From positions 1 to 50,884 of the forward strand of contig CAKPJM010000001.1 of NCBI GenBank assembly GCA_934162625.1: 50,884 bases of DNA, written 5' to 3'. Origin of the DNA: an uncultured Clostridia bacterium. GTDB taxonomy: Bacteria > Bacillota > Clostridia > TANB77 > CAG-508. Below the pieces are notes generated by a model. That model was given only the letters and a program-made list of their open reading frames with translations, did not search any database and was not told the origin of the DNA. A program made the translations under genes and the position numbers. Of the stretch, positions 25,590 through 35,072 are shown piece by piece (the stretch's first letter is position 1; each line of letters begins with the position of its first letter).

Positions 25590-28223
25590 TTATTTATTTT
25601 TTAATGCTGCTTGTGCTGCTGCAAGTCTTGCAATTGGAACTCTAAATGGTGAGCAAGATACATAGTTTAACCCTACTTTGTGGCAGAATTCTACGCTTGA
25701 TGGCTCTCCACCATGTTCTCCGCATATTCCAAGTTTGATATTTGGTCTTGTTGCTCTTCCTTTTTCTGCTGCCATTTTAACTAATTTACCAACACCGTCT
25801 TGGTCTAATTTTGCAAATGGGTCTGATTCATAGATTTTTGCTTTGTAGTAAGAATCTAAGAATTTACCAGCATCATCTCTTGAGAATCCAAATGTCATTT
25901 GTGTTAAGTCATTTGTTCCGAATGAGAAGAATTCAGCTTCTTTAGCTATTTCATCAGCTGTTAATGCAGCTCTTGGTATTTCAATCATTGTACCAATATG
26001 GTATTCAATGTCTGATCCTTTTTCTGCTTTAACTTTTTCAGCTGTTTCAACAACAACGTCTTTAACGAATTTTAATTCTTTCTTTTCTCCAACTAATGGA
26101 ATCATTATTTCTGGAACTATATCGTATCCGTCTTCTTCTTTAACTTCAATTGCAGCTTCCATTAATGCTCTTGTTTGCATTCTAGCAATTTCTGGATATG
26201 TTACTGCTAAACGGCATCCTCTGTGTCCCATCATTGGGTTGAATTCATGTAATTCTGCACATTTTGCTTTTAAGTGTTCTACTGTAACACCCATATCTTT
26301 AGCTAGTGCTATGATATCTTCTTCAGCTGTTGGTAAGAATTCATGTAGAGGTGGATCTAAATAACGAACTGTCATTGGTAATCCTTTTAATTCTTTGTAC
26401 ATAGCTTTGAAGTCACCTTTTTGGAATGGTATTAATTCATTTAAAGCTGCTTCTCTTGCTTCTACTGTTTCTGATAATATCATTTTTCTTATTTTTGGAA
26501 TTCTGTCTTCTTCGAAGAACATATGCTCTGTTCTACATAGACCTATTCCTTCTGCTCCTAGATGAACAGCATTTTTTGTATCTCTTGGGTTGTCAGCATT
26601 TGTTCTAACTTTTAATGTTCTGAATTCATCTGCCCATCCCATTATTCTTCCAAAGTTTCCACTAACTGAAGCTTCAACAGTTTTTATATCTCCTTTGTAG
26701 ATTTTTCCTGTTGTTCCATCTAGAGAAACATAATCTCCTTTATGGAATGTATATCCACCAAGTTCAAATTCTTCTGCTTCTTCATTCATTTTGATATCTC
26801 CACATCCAGATACACAACATGTTCCCATACCACGAGCAACAACTGCAGCATGTGATGTCATACCACCACGAACTGTTAGTATACCTTGTGCAGCTACCAT
26901 ACCTTCTATATCTTCTGGCGTTGTTTCAAGACGAACTAGTACAACTCTTTCACCTTTTCCACCTTTTCCTAATTCTTTAGCTTCTTCAGCTGTAAATACT
27001 ACTTTACCAGCTGCTGCACCTGGTGATGCAGGTAATGCTTCTCCAATTACTTCTCCTGCTTTTAAGCTATCTTTGTCAAATGTTGGGTGTAGTAATTGAT
27101 CTAATGATTTAGCTTCTATTCTTAAAACTGCTTCTTCTTTTGTTATCATTCCTTCGTCAACTAAATCACAAGCAATTTGAATAGCTGCTGGTGCTGTTCT
27201 TTTTCCATTTCTTGTTTGTAAGAAATATAATTTTCCTTCTTGGATTGTGAATTCCATGTCTTGCATATCTCTATAGTGATCTTCTAGTTTATGTGCAATT
27301 TCCATAAATTCTTTGTAACATTCTGGTAAATCTTCAGCAAGTTTTGTTATAGGTTGTGGTGTTCTAACACCTGCAACAACGTCTTCACCTTGTGCATTGA
27401 TTAAGTACTCACCAAATATTCCTTTTTCACCTGTTGATGGGTTACGTGTAAATGCAACACCTGTTCCAGATGTTTCTCCCATGTTACCAAATACCATAGC
27501 TTGTACATTTACAGCTGTTCCCCAGTCACCTGGTATATCATTCATTCTTCTGTAAACTATAGCTCTTGGGTTGTCCCAACTTCTAAATACGGCTTTAACA
27601 GCTCCCATTAATTGTTCTGTTGGATCTTGTGGGAATTCTTCACCATTCATAGCATTTTTATAAACTTCTTTGAATCTTTTTACTAATTCTTTTAAATCAT
27701 CAACTGTTAATTCTGTGTCGAAATGAACTCCTTTTGCTTCTTTAACTTCGTCAATTATTTTTTCGAAGAAAGATTTTGGAACTTCCATAACAACATCTGA
27801 ATACATTTGAATAAATCTTCTATATGAATCATATGCAAATCTTGGATTTCCTGTTTTTGCAGCAAATCCTTCAACTGCTACATCATTTAAACCTAAGTTT
27901 AATATTGTGTCCATCATACCAGGCATTGATGCTCTAGCACCACTTCTTACTGATACTAATAATGGATCACTATTGTCTCCAAATTTTTTACCTTGCATTT
28001 CTTCTAATTTCTTTAATGCTTCGAAAATTTGGCTTTGAATTTCATCATTGATTTTTTTACCATCATTATAATATTCTGTACAAGCCTCTGTTGAAACTGT
28101 AAATCCTTGTGGAATTGGTAAACCTAAATTTGTCATTTCTGCTAGGTTAGCACCTTTACCACCTAATAATTCACGCATGTCTGCATTTCCTTCTTTAAAA
28201 AGGTATACGTACTTTTTGCTCAT
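25590..28223 (-). CDS. ppdK: Pyruvate, phosphate dikinase
   Basis: The 877-residue protein interconverts pyruvate/ATP/Pi and PEP/AMP/PPi in glycolysis or gluconeogenesis. It has the N-terminal ATP-grasp domain (GGKGANLAEMTNLGLPIPQGF, ~22-42), the swivelling domain with catalytic His in GGMTSHAAVVARGMG (~452-466), and the C-terminal PEP-binding barrel (MIEIPRAAL, SFGTNDLTQMTFGFSRDD, GICGEHGG). Length is standard. Codon use is richer in GC-ending codons than neighbours, as expected of a highly expressed gene. It has its own promoter. Confidence 0.97.
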   Translation of the reverse strand: MSKKYVYLFKEGNADMRELLGGKGANLAEMTNLGLPIPQGFTVSTEACTEYYNDGKKINDEIQSQIFEALKKLEEMQGKKFGDNSDPLLVSVRSGARASMPGMMDTILNLGLNDVAVEGFAAKTGNPRFAYDSYRRFIQMYSDVVMEVPKSFFEKIIDEVKEAKGVHFDTELTVDDLKELVKRFKEVYKNAMNGEEFPQDPTEQLMGAVKAVFRSWDNPRAIVYRRMNDIPGDWGTAVNVQAMVFGNMGETSGTGVAFTRNPSTGEKGIFGEYLINAQGEDVVAGVRTPQPITKLAEDLPECYKEFMEIAHKLEDHYRDMQDMEFTIQEGKLYFLQTRNGKRTAPAAIQIACDLVDEGMITKEEAVLRIEAKSLDQLLHPTFDKDSLKAGEVIGEALPASPGAAAGKVVFTAEEAKELGKGGKGERVVLVRLETTPEDIEGMVAAQGILTVRGGMTSHAAVVARGMGTCCVSGCGDIKMNEEAEEFELGGYTFHKGDYVSLDGTTGKIYKGDIKTVEASVSGNFGRIMGWADEFRTLKVRTNADNPRDTKNAVHLGAEGIGLCRTEHMFFEEDRIPKIRKMILSETVEAREAALNELIPFQKGDFKAMYKELKGLPMTVRYLDPPLHEFLPTAEEDIIALAKDMGVTVEHLKAKCAELHEFNPMMGHRGCRLAVTYPEIARMQTRALMEAAIEVKEEDGYDIVPEIMIPLVGEKKELKFVKDVVVETAEKVKAEKGSDIEYHIGTMIEIPRAALTADEIAKEAEFFSFGTNDLTQMTFGFSRDDAGKFLDSYYKAKIYESDPFAKLDQDGVGKLVKMAAEKGRATRPNIKLGICGEHGGEPSSVEFCHKVGLNYVSCSPFRVPIARLAAAQAALKNK

Positions 28224-28269
28224 AAATTAAAACCCTCTTTCTTTAATATTTTTTTCAAAGTTCTGTATC

Positions 28270-28298
28270 ATTATATATCAAGCATATTTAAAATGCAA
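28270..28298 (-). promoter_or_regulatory. SigA-type promoter of ppdK
   Basis: On the minus strand TTGCAT (28298-28293), 17 bases, TATAAT (28275-28270). Confidence 0.75.
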
Positions 28299-28378
28299 TC
28301 GTTTTTTGTAATATTTTTGTAATATAGTTACTCATTTAATTTGTTTAATTGTAATTTACCCTGCAAATTACAATTTGT

Positions 28379-28407
28379 TTGATTATTCCTATTTTTTCTT
28401 GTATAAT
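28379..28407 (+). promoter_or_regulatory. Promoter of the pseudouridine synthase gene, implying a leaderless mRNA
   Basis: TTGATT (28379-28384), 17 bases, TATAAT (28402-28407). The ATG at 28414 lies at the expected transcription start and no ribosome binding site is visible between. Confidence 0.6.
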
Positions 28408-28413
28408 ATTTTT

Positions 28414-29276
28414 ATGAGAAAATTAGTTGTAAATAATAAATATAATGGAAAAAAGTTGAATGCATTTTTATTAGATAATTTTGATGGATTGTCTTTAAAT
28501 ACAATATATAAGGCTTTAAGAAAAAAGGATATTAGAATAAATAATGTTAGAGTTAGTACAAATACTAATGTATATGCTGGTGATGAAATCACTTTATTTA
28601 TTAATGATGAATTTTTATTTAAAACCTTTGATCTAAACATAGTATATGAAGATTCTAATATTTTAATTGTTAATAAACCAGCAGAGCTTGAGGTTGTTTC
28701 TAATGATAAAAATGAGAAAACTCTAACTAGCATTTTAAAAGAAAAATATAGTTTTATAGAACCTTGCCACAGGCTAGATAGAAACACTTGTCGGTTTAGT
28801 CCTTTTTGCTAAAAATAAAGAAGCTCTTGAAATTATTTTAAATAAATTCAAGAGTTTAGAAATAGAAAAGCACTATAGGTGTACAGTTTATGGCATACCT
28901 AAAAAAGCTGAAAAAACTTTGACTGCATATCTCTTTAAAGATACTAAAAAATCTATTGTCTATATTTCTTCTGAGCCTAAAACTGGTTATAGAAAAATCA
29001 TTACCTCTTATAAAGTTATTAGCAGTAACAAAGAAAACAATACTTCTGTATTGGATATAACTCTACATACTGGAAGAACTCATCAAATACGTGCACATCT
29101 TGCATATATTGGGTATCCTATTATTGGTGATCGGAAAATATGGTATTAATGAAATAAATAAAAAGTTTAATAAAAAATTTCAGGAATTATGTAGTTATAA
29201 ATTAATATTTAATTTTAAAACAGACTCAGGAATTCTAAATTATTTAAATAGAAAAGAAATATGTCTAGAAGATTAA
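28414..29276 (+). CDS. RluA/RluD-family pseudouridine synthase, two +1 frameshifts at CGG codons
   Basis: An S4 RNA-binding domain (KKLNAFLLDNFDGLSLNTIY, ~10-30) is followed by the catalytic domain. Frame 0 breaks at CGG codon 127, exactly in the catalytic motif: shifted, it reads HRLDRNTCGLVLFAKN, the RluA/D signature with its catalytic Asp. A second break at codon 240 falls in GYPIIGD-GKYG, another conserved family motif. With both Cs skipped (28792 and 29132) the protein is 286 residues, normal for the family. TGRTHQIRAHL (~225) lies between. Full-length product needs two shifts. The target (23S rRNA or other) is uncertain. Confidence 0.9.
28792..28794 (+). other. CGG +1 recoding site 1 in the pseudouridine synthase (codon 127)
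   Basis: Frame 0: ACT TGT CGG TTT AGT CCT TTT TGC TAA. Skipping C: TGT, GGT, TTA, GTC, CTT, giving the strictly conserved glycine after HRLDxxT[SC]. Confidence 0.9.
29132..29134 (+). other. CGG +1 recoding site 2 in the pseudouridine synthase (codon 240)
   Basis: Frame (after the first shift): GGT GAT CGG AAA ATA TGG TAT TAA. Skipping C: GAT, GGA, AAA, TAT, GGT, restoring the GD-x-KYG motif. Confidence 0.87.
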
Positions 29277-29278
29277 CC

Positions 29279-29344
29279 CGGACGAATGGGGACAGACCCC
29301 TTTTGTTTGAATTCAAACAAAAGGGGTCTGTCCCCATTCGTCCG
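29279..29344. repeat. Long palindrome, GGGGACAGACCCC family, copy 1
   Basis: A perfect ~33-bp stem (CGGACGAATGGGGACAGACC... with its complement) between the convergent pseudouridine synthase and ftsH genes. It is probably their shared terminator. A related copy lies at 34493-34563. Confidence 0.8.
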
Positions 29345-29380
29345 TTGAAACCAAAGGGGTCTGTTACATTTCTTCCGTTT

Positions 29381-31174
29381 TTATTCTTCCTCAAAGAATG
29401 TTTCAAATTCTTCAGCTGATATTATTTCTTTTTCTAGTAGTCTTTCTGCAATTGCTTGTAGTTTGTCCATATGTGCTAGAATTATTTCTTGTGCTTTTTT
29501 GTATGCTTTGTCTATCATTGTTTTTACTTCTATTCCTACTGCATCATCAATATTTTCTCCAAATACTTGTCTTTCATATGGATCTCTTTGCTTTAAGAAA
29601 ATTGGACCTATGTTATCACTCATTCCATATACTGTTACCATATCTTTTGCAATTTGAGTTGCTACTTCTATATCATTACTTGCACCTGTTGAAATATCAT
29701 TTAGTGCAATCTTCTCTGCTGCTCTTCCACCTAGTAATGCTATTAGTTTTTCTTCCATTTCTGTTTTAGAAATATAATACTTGTCCTCGTTTGTTTTGTA
29801 CATAGTATATCCACCAGCAAGACCTCTTGGAATAATTGATACTTCTTTTACATCCATTTGTGTTTCTAAGAATTTGCTTACTATTGCATGTCCGGCTTCG
29901 TGGTATGCTGTTAATTTTTTATCTTTGTCAGATATTACTCTACTATGTTTTTCAAGTCCTACTGTTACTTTTTTTACTGCATCATCTAAATCTTGCATTT
30001 GTATTTTTTTATGTTTTTTTATTGTAGCAATAATAGCTGCTTCATTCAATACATTTGCAAGTTCTGCTCCTGTAAATCCAGCTGTATCATTTGCAATATC
30101 TTTTAAGCTTATATTGCCTGCAAACTTTTTATCTTTTGCGTGTATCTTTAATATAGCTTCTCTTCCTTTTGCATCTGGTGCTGCTATTGTTATTTGTCTA
30201 TCAAATCTTCCTGGTCTTAATAATGCTTTATCTAGCATTTCAGGTCTATTTGTTGCTGCAAGTACAATTACAGTTTCGTTTGTTTCAAATCCATCCATTT
30301 CTACTAATAATTGGTTCAATGTTTGGTTATTTTCGCTTTCTGCTCCACTTGCATTTGTTCTTCTTGCTCCAATTGCATCTATCTCATCTATAAATATTAT
30401 ACAAGGAGATACTTTCTTTGCTTTTTCAAATAATTTTCTTACTCTTGAAGCACCAAGTCCTGCAAACATTTCTATAAATTCTGAACCACTCATTGATATA
30501 AATGGTACTCCCGCTTCTCCTGCAATAGCCTTTGCAATCAAAGTTTTTCCTGTACCAGGCTTTCCACAAAGAAGAATTCCTCTTGGTATTTTTGCTCCCA
30601 TTTCATGGAACTTTTTAGGTTCTTTTAAGAAATCTACTATTTCTATCAATTCACTTTTTTCTTCATCAAGTCCTGCTACATCCTCAAATGTTGTATGAGT
30701 ATTTTCACTACTTGTAGAGTCGTATACTTTTCCTTTGTCTCCTAGCCCTTGCATCTTCAAAATTACAACAAACAAAATTACAATCATTATTGTTGGTAAT
30801 AGTGATAATAAACTTTGTGCTACTTTTAGTAGTGCACTAGTTGGATTTTGTATTAATTCTATTTCATTTCCATTTTTAACTTGTTCTTGTACCAATTCTA
30901 TAAAAGCTTGTGTGCTTGGAACTATTGTATGTTTTTCTTCTTCAACATTTTTTAATTTTACCTTTACTGTAGTACTTCCTACTGTCATTTCTATTTTTTC
31001 TACTTCTTTACTATCTATCTTTTTTATTAATTCTGTATATGCTAATTCTTTATCATCTTTTTCAGCAAAGTTATTATTATTTAAAAGTAATACTCCAACT
31101 ATTACTAATATTATTGCTACTACTGCTAGTATTGAGTAATATAATTTGTTTTTGTCCTTTGGTTTGTCTTTCAT
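29381..31174 (-). CDS. ftsH: ATP-dependent zinc metalloprotease FtsH
   Basis: The 597-residue protein has two N-terminal helices (~11-30 and ~120-142), an AAA+ domain with Walker A GKPGTGKT (~203-210; family mostly GPPGTGKT), Walker B IIFIDEIDAIGA (~257-268), and the second region of homology RPGRFDRQI (~315). The zinc protease motif HEAGHAI (~424) completes it. FtsH degrades membrane and regulatory proteins. It is the last gene of a femX-alr-DUF1189-ftsH run, 30 bases after its neighbour. Confidence 0.97.
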   Translation of the reverse strand: MKDKPKDKNKLYYSILAVVAIILVIVGVLLLNNNNFAEKDDKELAYTELIKKIDSKEVEKIEMTVGSTTVKVKLKNVEEEKHTIVPSTQAFIELVQEQVKNGNEIELIQNPTSALLKVAQSLLSLLPTIMIVILFVVILKMQGLGDKGKVYDSTSSENTHTTFEDVAGLDEEKSELIEIVDFLKEPKKFHEMGAKIPRGILLCGKPGTGKTLIAKAIAGEAGVPFISMSGSEFIEMFAGLGASRVRKLFEKAKKVSPCIIFIDEIDAIGARRTNASGAESENNQTLNQLLVEMDGFETNETVIVLAATNRPEMLDKALLRPGRFDRQITIAAPDAKGREAILKIHAKDKKFAGNISLKDIANDTAGFTGAELANVLNEAAIIATIKKHKKIQMQDLDDAVKKVTVGLEKHSRVISDKDKKLTAYHEAGHAIVSKFLETQMDVKEVSIIPRGLAGGYTMYKTNEDKYYISKTEMEEKLIALLGGRAAEKIALNDISTGASNDIEVATQIAKDMVTVYGMSDNIGPIFLKQRDPYERQVFGENIDDAVGIEVKTMIDKAYKKAQEIILAHMDKLQAIAERLLEKEIISAEEFETFFEEE

Positions 31175-31204
31175 TAATAAATCTCTCCTTTATTTTTAGT
31201 TTTA

Positions 31205-32215
31205 TTAAGCATTGCTCCCTTCAGGAGTTTCTCCTTGTCCTTCTTTCTCTTTCTTCTTCTCCTCTTTTTTTTCTTTTTGTTTTTCTTCTTTTTTATCTTC
31301 TTCATCTCTATTTTCTTCTTCAGTCTTATTTTCTTCTCTTACTTTTCTTTGTTCTTGTACTATTTTCCCAACCATAATTTTTTCTTTTGTTAAGTCTGAT
31401 TTTATCATCATCATTGCTGTTATAATATAAATATATGAAATTGCATTATATGCTACGTTAAAATACTTAACTATAAATCCTGTAAACAAATTTACCACTA
31501 TATATATCATATATAATAAAAATGACAAAGTTATTGCATACGTGCTCATATTAAATATTTGCTTATACTTAAATTTTATTCCAATTATTCTACTAAATAA
31601 AAATCCTATTATTGATAAAAGTAGTATATCTAATAAAATTTGTATTAAGTATACTACAAACAAATATATTGTAGAACCTATAACAAGAGTCGCAAACATT
31701 ACTGCCATATTTTTGTTTGTTATATATGAAAGAATCCCTTGTTTAGTTATATTGTTTAATTCATACGATTTTCCTAATTGTTCATATGTTGTACTGCTTT
31801 CCATGCTGAATGAATTTCTTAAAACAATTTTGTCTTTTAATATAGCAATTACGCTTTGATAGTTATTAGCATCTTCAATTTCTGTTAAGCTTTGCTTTTC
31901 ACTATTTATTATTAAACATAAAACATTTGAACTATCACTTATAGTAAAGTTATTATTTTCTTCCTGCATAACTAAACTATTATTTTCAATTTTAAAGTCT
32001 GGGCATGATTCTCTAAATGATTCTATTACTCTATTAAGTTCTAAAGCAATCCTTATTGTTAGTGAAACAGCAATTATAATCGAAAATATAAGAACTAATT
32101 TTAATATATATTTTGTAGCAACAGATACTTTTTCATCTGCATATTCTCTATATTTATCAAAATTTGTAACCGCATTTTTTAGTCTTTTAAAAAAGTTTTC
32201 CTTTTTTTGCTTCAT
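31205..32215 (-). CDS. DUF1189 polytopic membrane protein
   Basis: A 336-residue protein with one N-terminal helix (~37-57), an extracytoplasmic segment (~60-165), then about four helices (~170-290), the pattern of DUF1189 (YIAP-like) proteins. The C-terminal 55 residues are a K/E-rich low-complexity cytoplasmic tail (EEKQKEKKEEKKKEKE). It starts directly at the alr stop. Function unknown. The order next to ftsH hints at envelope quality control, but that is inference. Confidence 0.75.
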   Translation of the reverse strand: MKQKKENFFKRLKNAVTNFDKYREYADEKVSVATKYILKLVLIFSIIIAVSLTIRIALELNRVIESFRESCPDFKIENNSLVMQEENNNFTISDSSNVLCLIINSEKQSLTEIEDANNYQSVIAILKDKIVLRNSFSMESSTTYEQLGKSYELNNITKQGILSYITNKNMAVMFATLVIGSTIYLFVVYLIQILLDILLLSIIGFLFSRIIGIKFKYKQIFNMSTYAITLSFLLYMIYIVVNLFTGFIVKYFNVAYNAISYIYIITAMMMIKSDLTKEKIMVGKIVQEQRKVREENKTEEENRDEEDKKEEKQKEKKEEKKKEKEGQGETPEGSNA

Positions 32216-33337
32216 TTATATATACTCCCTTCTAATTCTACTATCTACATGAAGTGGATTAACATCTAAATAAACAAAGTCGTTTATCTTAACATTGCTA
32301 TTTGTTATATCTATTGCCATATGGTACATTCCAACTTTTCCTATTACATTATACTTCTTGTTATTTATTTTAACCTTAAAATTATTTTTCCTTAAGAAAC
32401 TCTTTATGCTATGTGATAAACCTCTTAGTTTGTCTACGAATCTAAACATATCTGTTTTTAATGTAATATTATATCCATCCATATACCCTACTTGTATTAT
32501 TGCAATTTTTGTTTCTTTTTTGGTTTTGTAGCTATTTAAATATCCTATATTATACCCTTTTGGTACAGTTTTTATTTCTGCTATACTTGTTTTTAATTCT
32601 CCCACTCTTTTTAGTCCAACATCATTTTGTGCATCAACTCTTCCTATAAAAGCAGATCCTATTCTTGCACCATTAAGATGCATTTCTGGATAGTTTAAAA
32701 ATGCTGGAGAATTACACATGTGCAAAGTTTTTATATTTATATCATTTAATTTTAATGCTTCTGCTACCTCCATAAACCTATTAAATTGCTCTATTGTCCA
32801 TTTATCTTTTTTATAATATGCAAGAGAAAAATGTGAATACATTCCTTCTATCGAAATATTAGATAATTCTTTTATAGTATCTATAATAAGTTTTATATTA
32901 TTATATAAGAACCCATATCTTCCAAACCCTGTATCTATTTTTATATGTGCCCTTATTTTTTTATCTGATTTATTACTTAGTCTTTTTACTATATTTGCAC
33001 ATTCCTTTGACCCAATTGTTATTATTATATCATTATCTATTAATTCTTTTAGATCATTTTCTAGGCTTGTAGAAGACATCATAAGAATATCTTCTTTTAT
33101 TCCTGCTTTTCTTAATTCTAGTGCTTCTTCTACTGTTGCAACTGCAAGTGTAAGAATTCCATTATCTATTAAAAATTTAGAATATTCTATTAATCCTAGT
33201 CCGTATCCATTTCCCTTTACGACGCCTATTAAATTATATTCTTGTCCATTATCATCTGGAATATCTAATCTTGCCAGTTCTTTTATTACATTTATATTAT
33301 GTCTTAAATCATCTTTATTAATAACTAATGATTTCAT
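32216..33337 (-). CDS. alr: Alanine racemase-family PLP enzyme
   Basis: At 373 residues it has the fold-type III PLP barrel: the lysine motif VVKGNGYGLG (~38-47; usual form VKANAYGHG), RIGSAFIGR (~222), VGYMDGYN (~281) and the C-terminal beta domain with VGMYHMAIDI (~334). It would make D-alanine for peptidoglycan. Several signature residues differ from standard Alr (His of YGHG is Leu, MDG for ADG), so another amino-acid substrate is possible. Its ATG overlaps the tail of femX, another cell-wall gene. Confidence 0.8.
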   Translation of the reverse strand: MKSLVINKDDLRHNINVIKELARLDIPDDNGQEYNLIGVVKGNGYGLGLIEYSKFLIDNGILTLAVATVEEALELRKAGIKEDILMMSSTSLENDLKELIDNDIIITIGSKECANIVKRLSNKSDKKIRAHIKIDTGFGRYGFLYNNIKLIIDTIKELSNISIEGMYSHFSLAYYKKDKWTIEQFNRFMEVAEALKLNDINIKTLHMCNSPAFLNYPEMHLNGARIGSAFIGRVDAQNDVGLKRVGELKTSIAEIKTVPKGYNIGYLNSYKTKKETKIAIIQVGYMDGYNITLKTDMFRFVDKLRGLSHSIKSFLRKNNFKVKINNKKYNVIGKVGMYHMAIDITNSNVKINDFVYLDVNPLHVDSRIRREYI

Positions 33338-33338
33338 T

Positions 33339-34398
33339 TTATTTTACTTCTCCTTTTAGTCTTCTTACTATTCCTCTTGCTTTTTTAAATATTTTTTCTG
33401 ATATTTTATATAATTTATATACTAATGGTTTAAAATCTAAATATATCTCTCCTATAAATTCTGTAAATTCTGCATTAAATCCTTTTTTAAATCTATATAA
33501 ACCGTATTGTGGATGAGATTCATCTAGAACCCCAGATACTCCTCTGAAATCGTATACATCTTTGCCTTGGCTAATTGCATATTTAATTCCTTCCCATTGT
33601 AATAAATAATTAGGCATTAAATTTCTATGTTCATTACTGCTAGCTCCATATAAATACCAAACTTTATTTCCATAATCTATATCAAATATTCCGAGAAATA
33701 GGCTTGTCATCATAATATGCCATTAATAGTTTTGCATGGTCTCCTAGTTCATCATACATTTTTTGGAAATATTCCAATGGTCTTATAATAAAATCATCTC
33801 TTTTTCCTGTTATTTTCATTATTTCATGGAAATCCTTTAAGTCTTCCCTTTTTCCTTCTTTTACAACTACACCTTTTTTAGTTGCTAATCTCACATTATA
33901 TCTGGTTTTTTGGTGAAAGGCCTTAAATATTTCGTCTTCTGTTTTATCCTTTATGTCTAATCTAAAAACATATCTTGGTTGTATTTCTTCACTAAAATTC
34001 TTAGCATCATCTTTTATTCCATATCCAAGTTTTGTAACAATTTCTCTAAACTCTTTGTCTTCACTTTTGATATCTGGTTCTATTTTTAAGACAAATGCAT
34101 TATACTTCTTTGCAAGTTCTTTTAATCCTTCTGTAAGCTGTCTTAGAACCTTTTCATCATGTATATCACATACAGGGCCTCTAGAAGAATACATTAAATT
34201 TCCAAAAATAGGGATTTTTCTAATAAGTACACTAATTGAACCGATTATATTTCCTTTTTCATCCTCTGCTAAAACTATTTCATTTTTCCAAGCTTCTTTT
34301 ACTTTTCCCCATTCTACAGATTGTTGAAAATTACATCTATTGTGATTTTTTAAAAATTCATTATATTTTTCTATATTTTTTTCATTTACTAAATTCAT
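33339..34398 (-). CDS. FemX/FemAB-type peptidoglycan bridge aminoacyltransferase, +1 frameshift at a CGG codon
   Basis: FemAB proteins add amino acids from aminoacyl-tRNA to the lipid-linked peptidoglycan precursor. The first 235 codons (CNFQQSVEWGKVKEAW, ~18-33; YVFRLDIKDKTEDEIF, ~150; FHQKTRYNVRLATKKGV) are the first GNAT half. Frame 0 then reads CGG AAT ATT TGA. Skipping the C at 33693 gives ISGIFDIDYGNKVWYLYGAS, the conserved second half, and ends at 33339, for 352 residues, the normal length. It heads the femX-alr-DUF1189-ftsH operon behind its own promoter. Substrate amino acid unknown. Confidence 0.9.
33691..33693 (-). other. CGG +1 recoding site in femX (codon 236)
   Basis: Frame 0: ATT TCT CGG AAT ATT TGA. 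Skipping C: TCT, GGA, ATA, TTT, GAT, at the conserved glycine opening the strand before WYLYGASS. Confidence 0.88.
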
Positions 34399-34423
34399 AT
34401 TATTCCTCCAATATAACTATTAT

Positions 34424-34452
34424 ATTTTATACTAGTTTGTTTCTTTTTACAA
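34424..34452 (-). promoter_or_regulatory. Promoter of the femX operon
   Basis: On the minus strand TTGTAA (34452-34447), 17 bases, TAAAAT (34429-34424). An overlapping TATAAT lies 5 bases downstream. Confidence 0.6.
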
Positions 34453-34492
34453 TAGATATGTACTAAATTTATGGCCTTATAAATTGATTTTT

Positions 34493-34563
34493 CAAACAAA
34501 TGGGGACAGACCCCTTTTGTCCGGATATGCTTCTGGACAAAAGGGGTCTGTCCCCATTTGTTT
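34493..34563. repeat. Long palindrome, GGGGACAGACCCC family, copy 2
   Basis: AAACAAATGGGGACAGACCC with its complement, stem extended by CTTTTGTCC/GGACAAAAG around a CGGATATGCTTC-like loop. It lies after comEB and upstream of the femX promoter, likely a terminator. Confidence 0.78.
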
Positions 34564-34566
34564 TTC

Positions 34567-35049
34567 TTATAAATCCAATTCTAATTTTATTCCTCTTGAT
34601 TTATATTCTGTGTATTTTACTCCTGCCATATCAAATAGCCTCTTAGATACCTTTACACTATCTGTATCTTTATATTTATCACTTTTATATATAACTTCTT
34701 TTATTCCAGATTGTATTATTGCTTTTGCACATTCATTACATGGAAATAGTGCTACATATATTTTACTTTTCTTTAATGTTGTTCCTGTATAATTAAGAAT
34801 TGCATTAAGTTCTGCATGACATACATAAGGATATTTTGTATTTGCAAATTCTCCTTCTCTATCCCATGATATTTCGTCATCAGAGCATCCCATGGGAAAT
34901 CCATTATATCCAATTGATAAAATTTTATTGTCTTCGCTTACTATGCAAGCTCCTACTTGTGAATTTGGATCTTTACTTCTTTCGGCTGACAATAATGCAA
35001 TCCCCATAAAATATTCATCCCAATTGATATAATTACTTCTCTTTCCCAT
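34567..35049 (-). CDS. comEB: dCMP deaminase family protein (ComEB-like)
   Basis: The 160-residue protein has the zinc-dependent cytidine/deoxycytidylate deaminase motifs HAELNAILN (His/Glu, ~77-85) and PCNECAKAI (~103-111). It starts RSNYINWDEYFMGIALLSAERS, typical of dCMP deaminases. It converts dCMP to dUMP for thymidylate synthesis. It follows cysS by 23 bases and shares its operon. Confidence 0.9.
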   Translation of the reverse strand: MGKRSNYINWDEYFMGIALLSAERSKDPNSQVGACIVSEDNKILSIGYNGFPMGCSDDEISWDREGEFANTKYPYVCHAELNAILNYTGTTLKKSKIYVALFPCNECAKAIIQSGIKEVIYKSDKYKDTDSVKVSKRLFDMAGVKYTEYKSRGIKLELDL

Positions 35050-35072
35050 AAAATTTCCTCCAATTAAATTTC

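Noticed and set aside
28919..29276. Separate small ORFs after the first half of the pseudouridine synthase
   Set aside because: They are the second and third segments of one protein read in shifted frames, not independent genes.
31212..31430. Plus-strand ORFs rich in F, S and L inside minus-strand genes
   Set aside because: They are the complement of AT-rich or K/E-rich coding sequence, without binding sites or recognisable domains. The same holds for the other plus-strand ORFs opposite ppdK, ftsH, murB, ligA and nadE.
33339..33713. Independent 124-residue protein in the femX region
   Set aside because: It begins in the middle of the FemAB fold and overlaps the upstream ORF; the restored reading joins both at the CGG.
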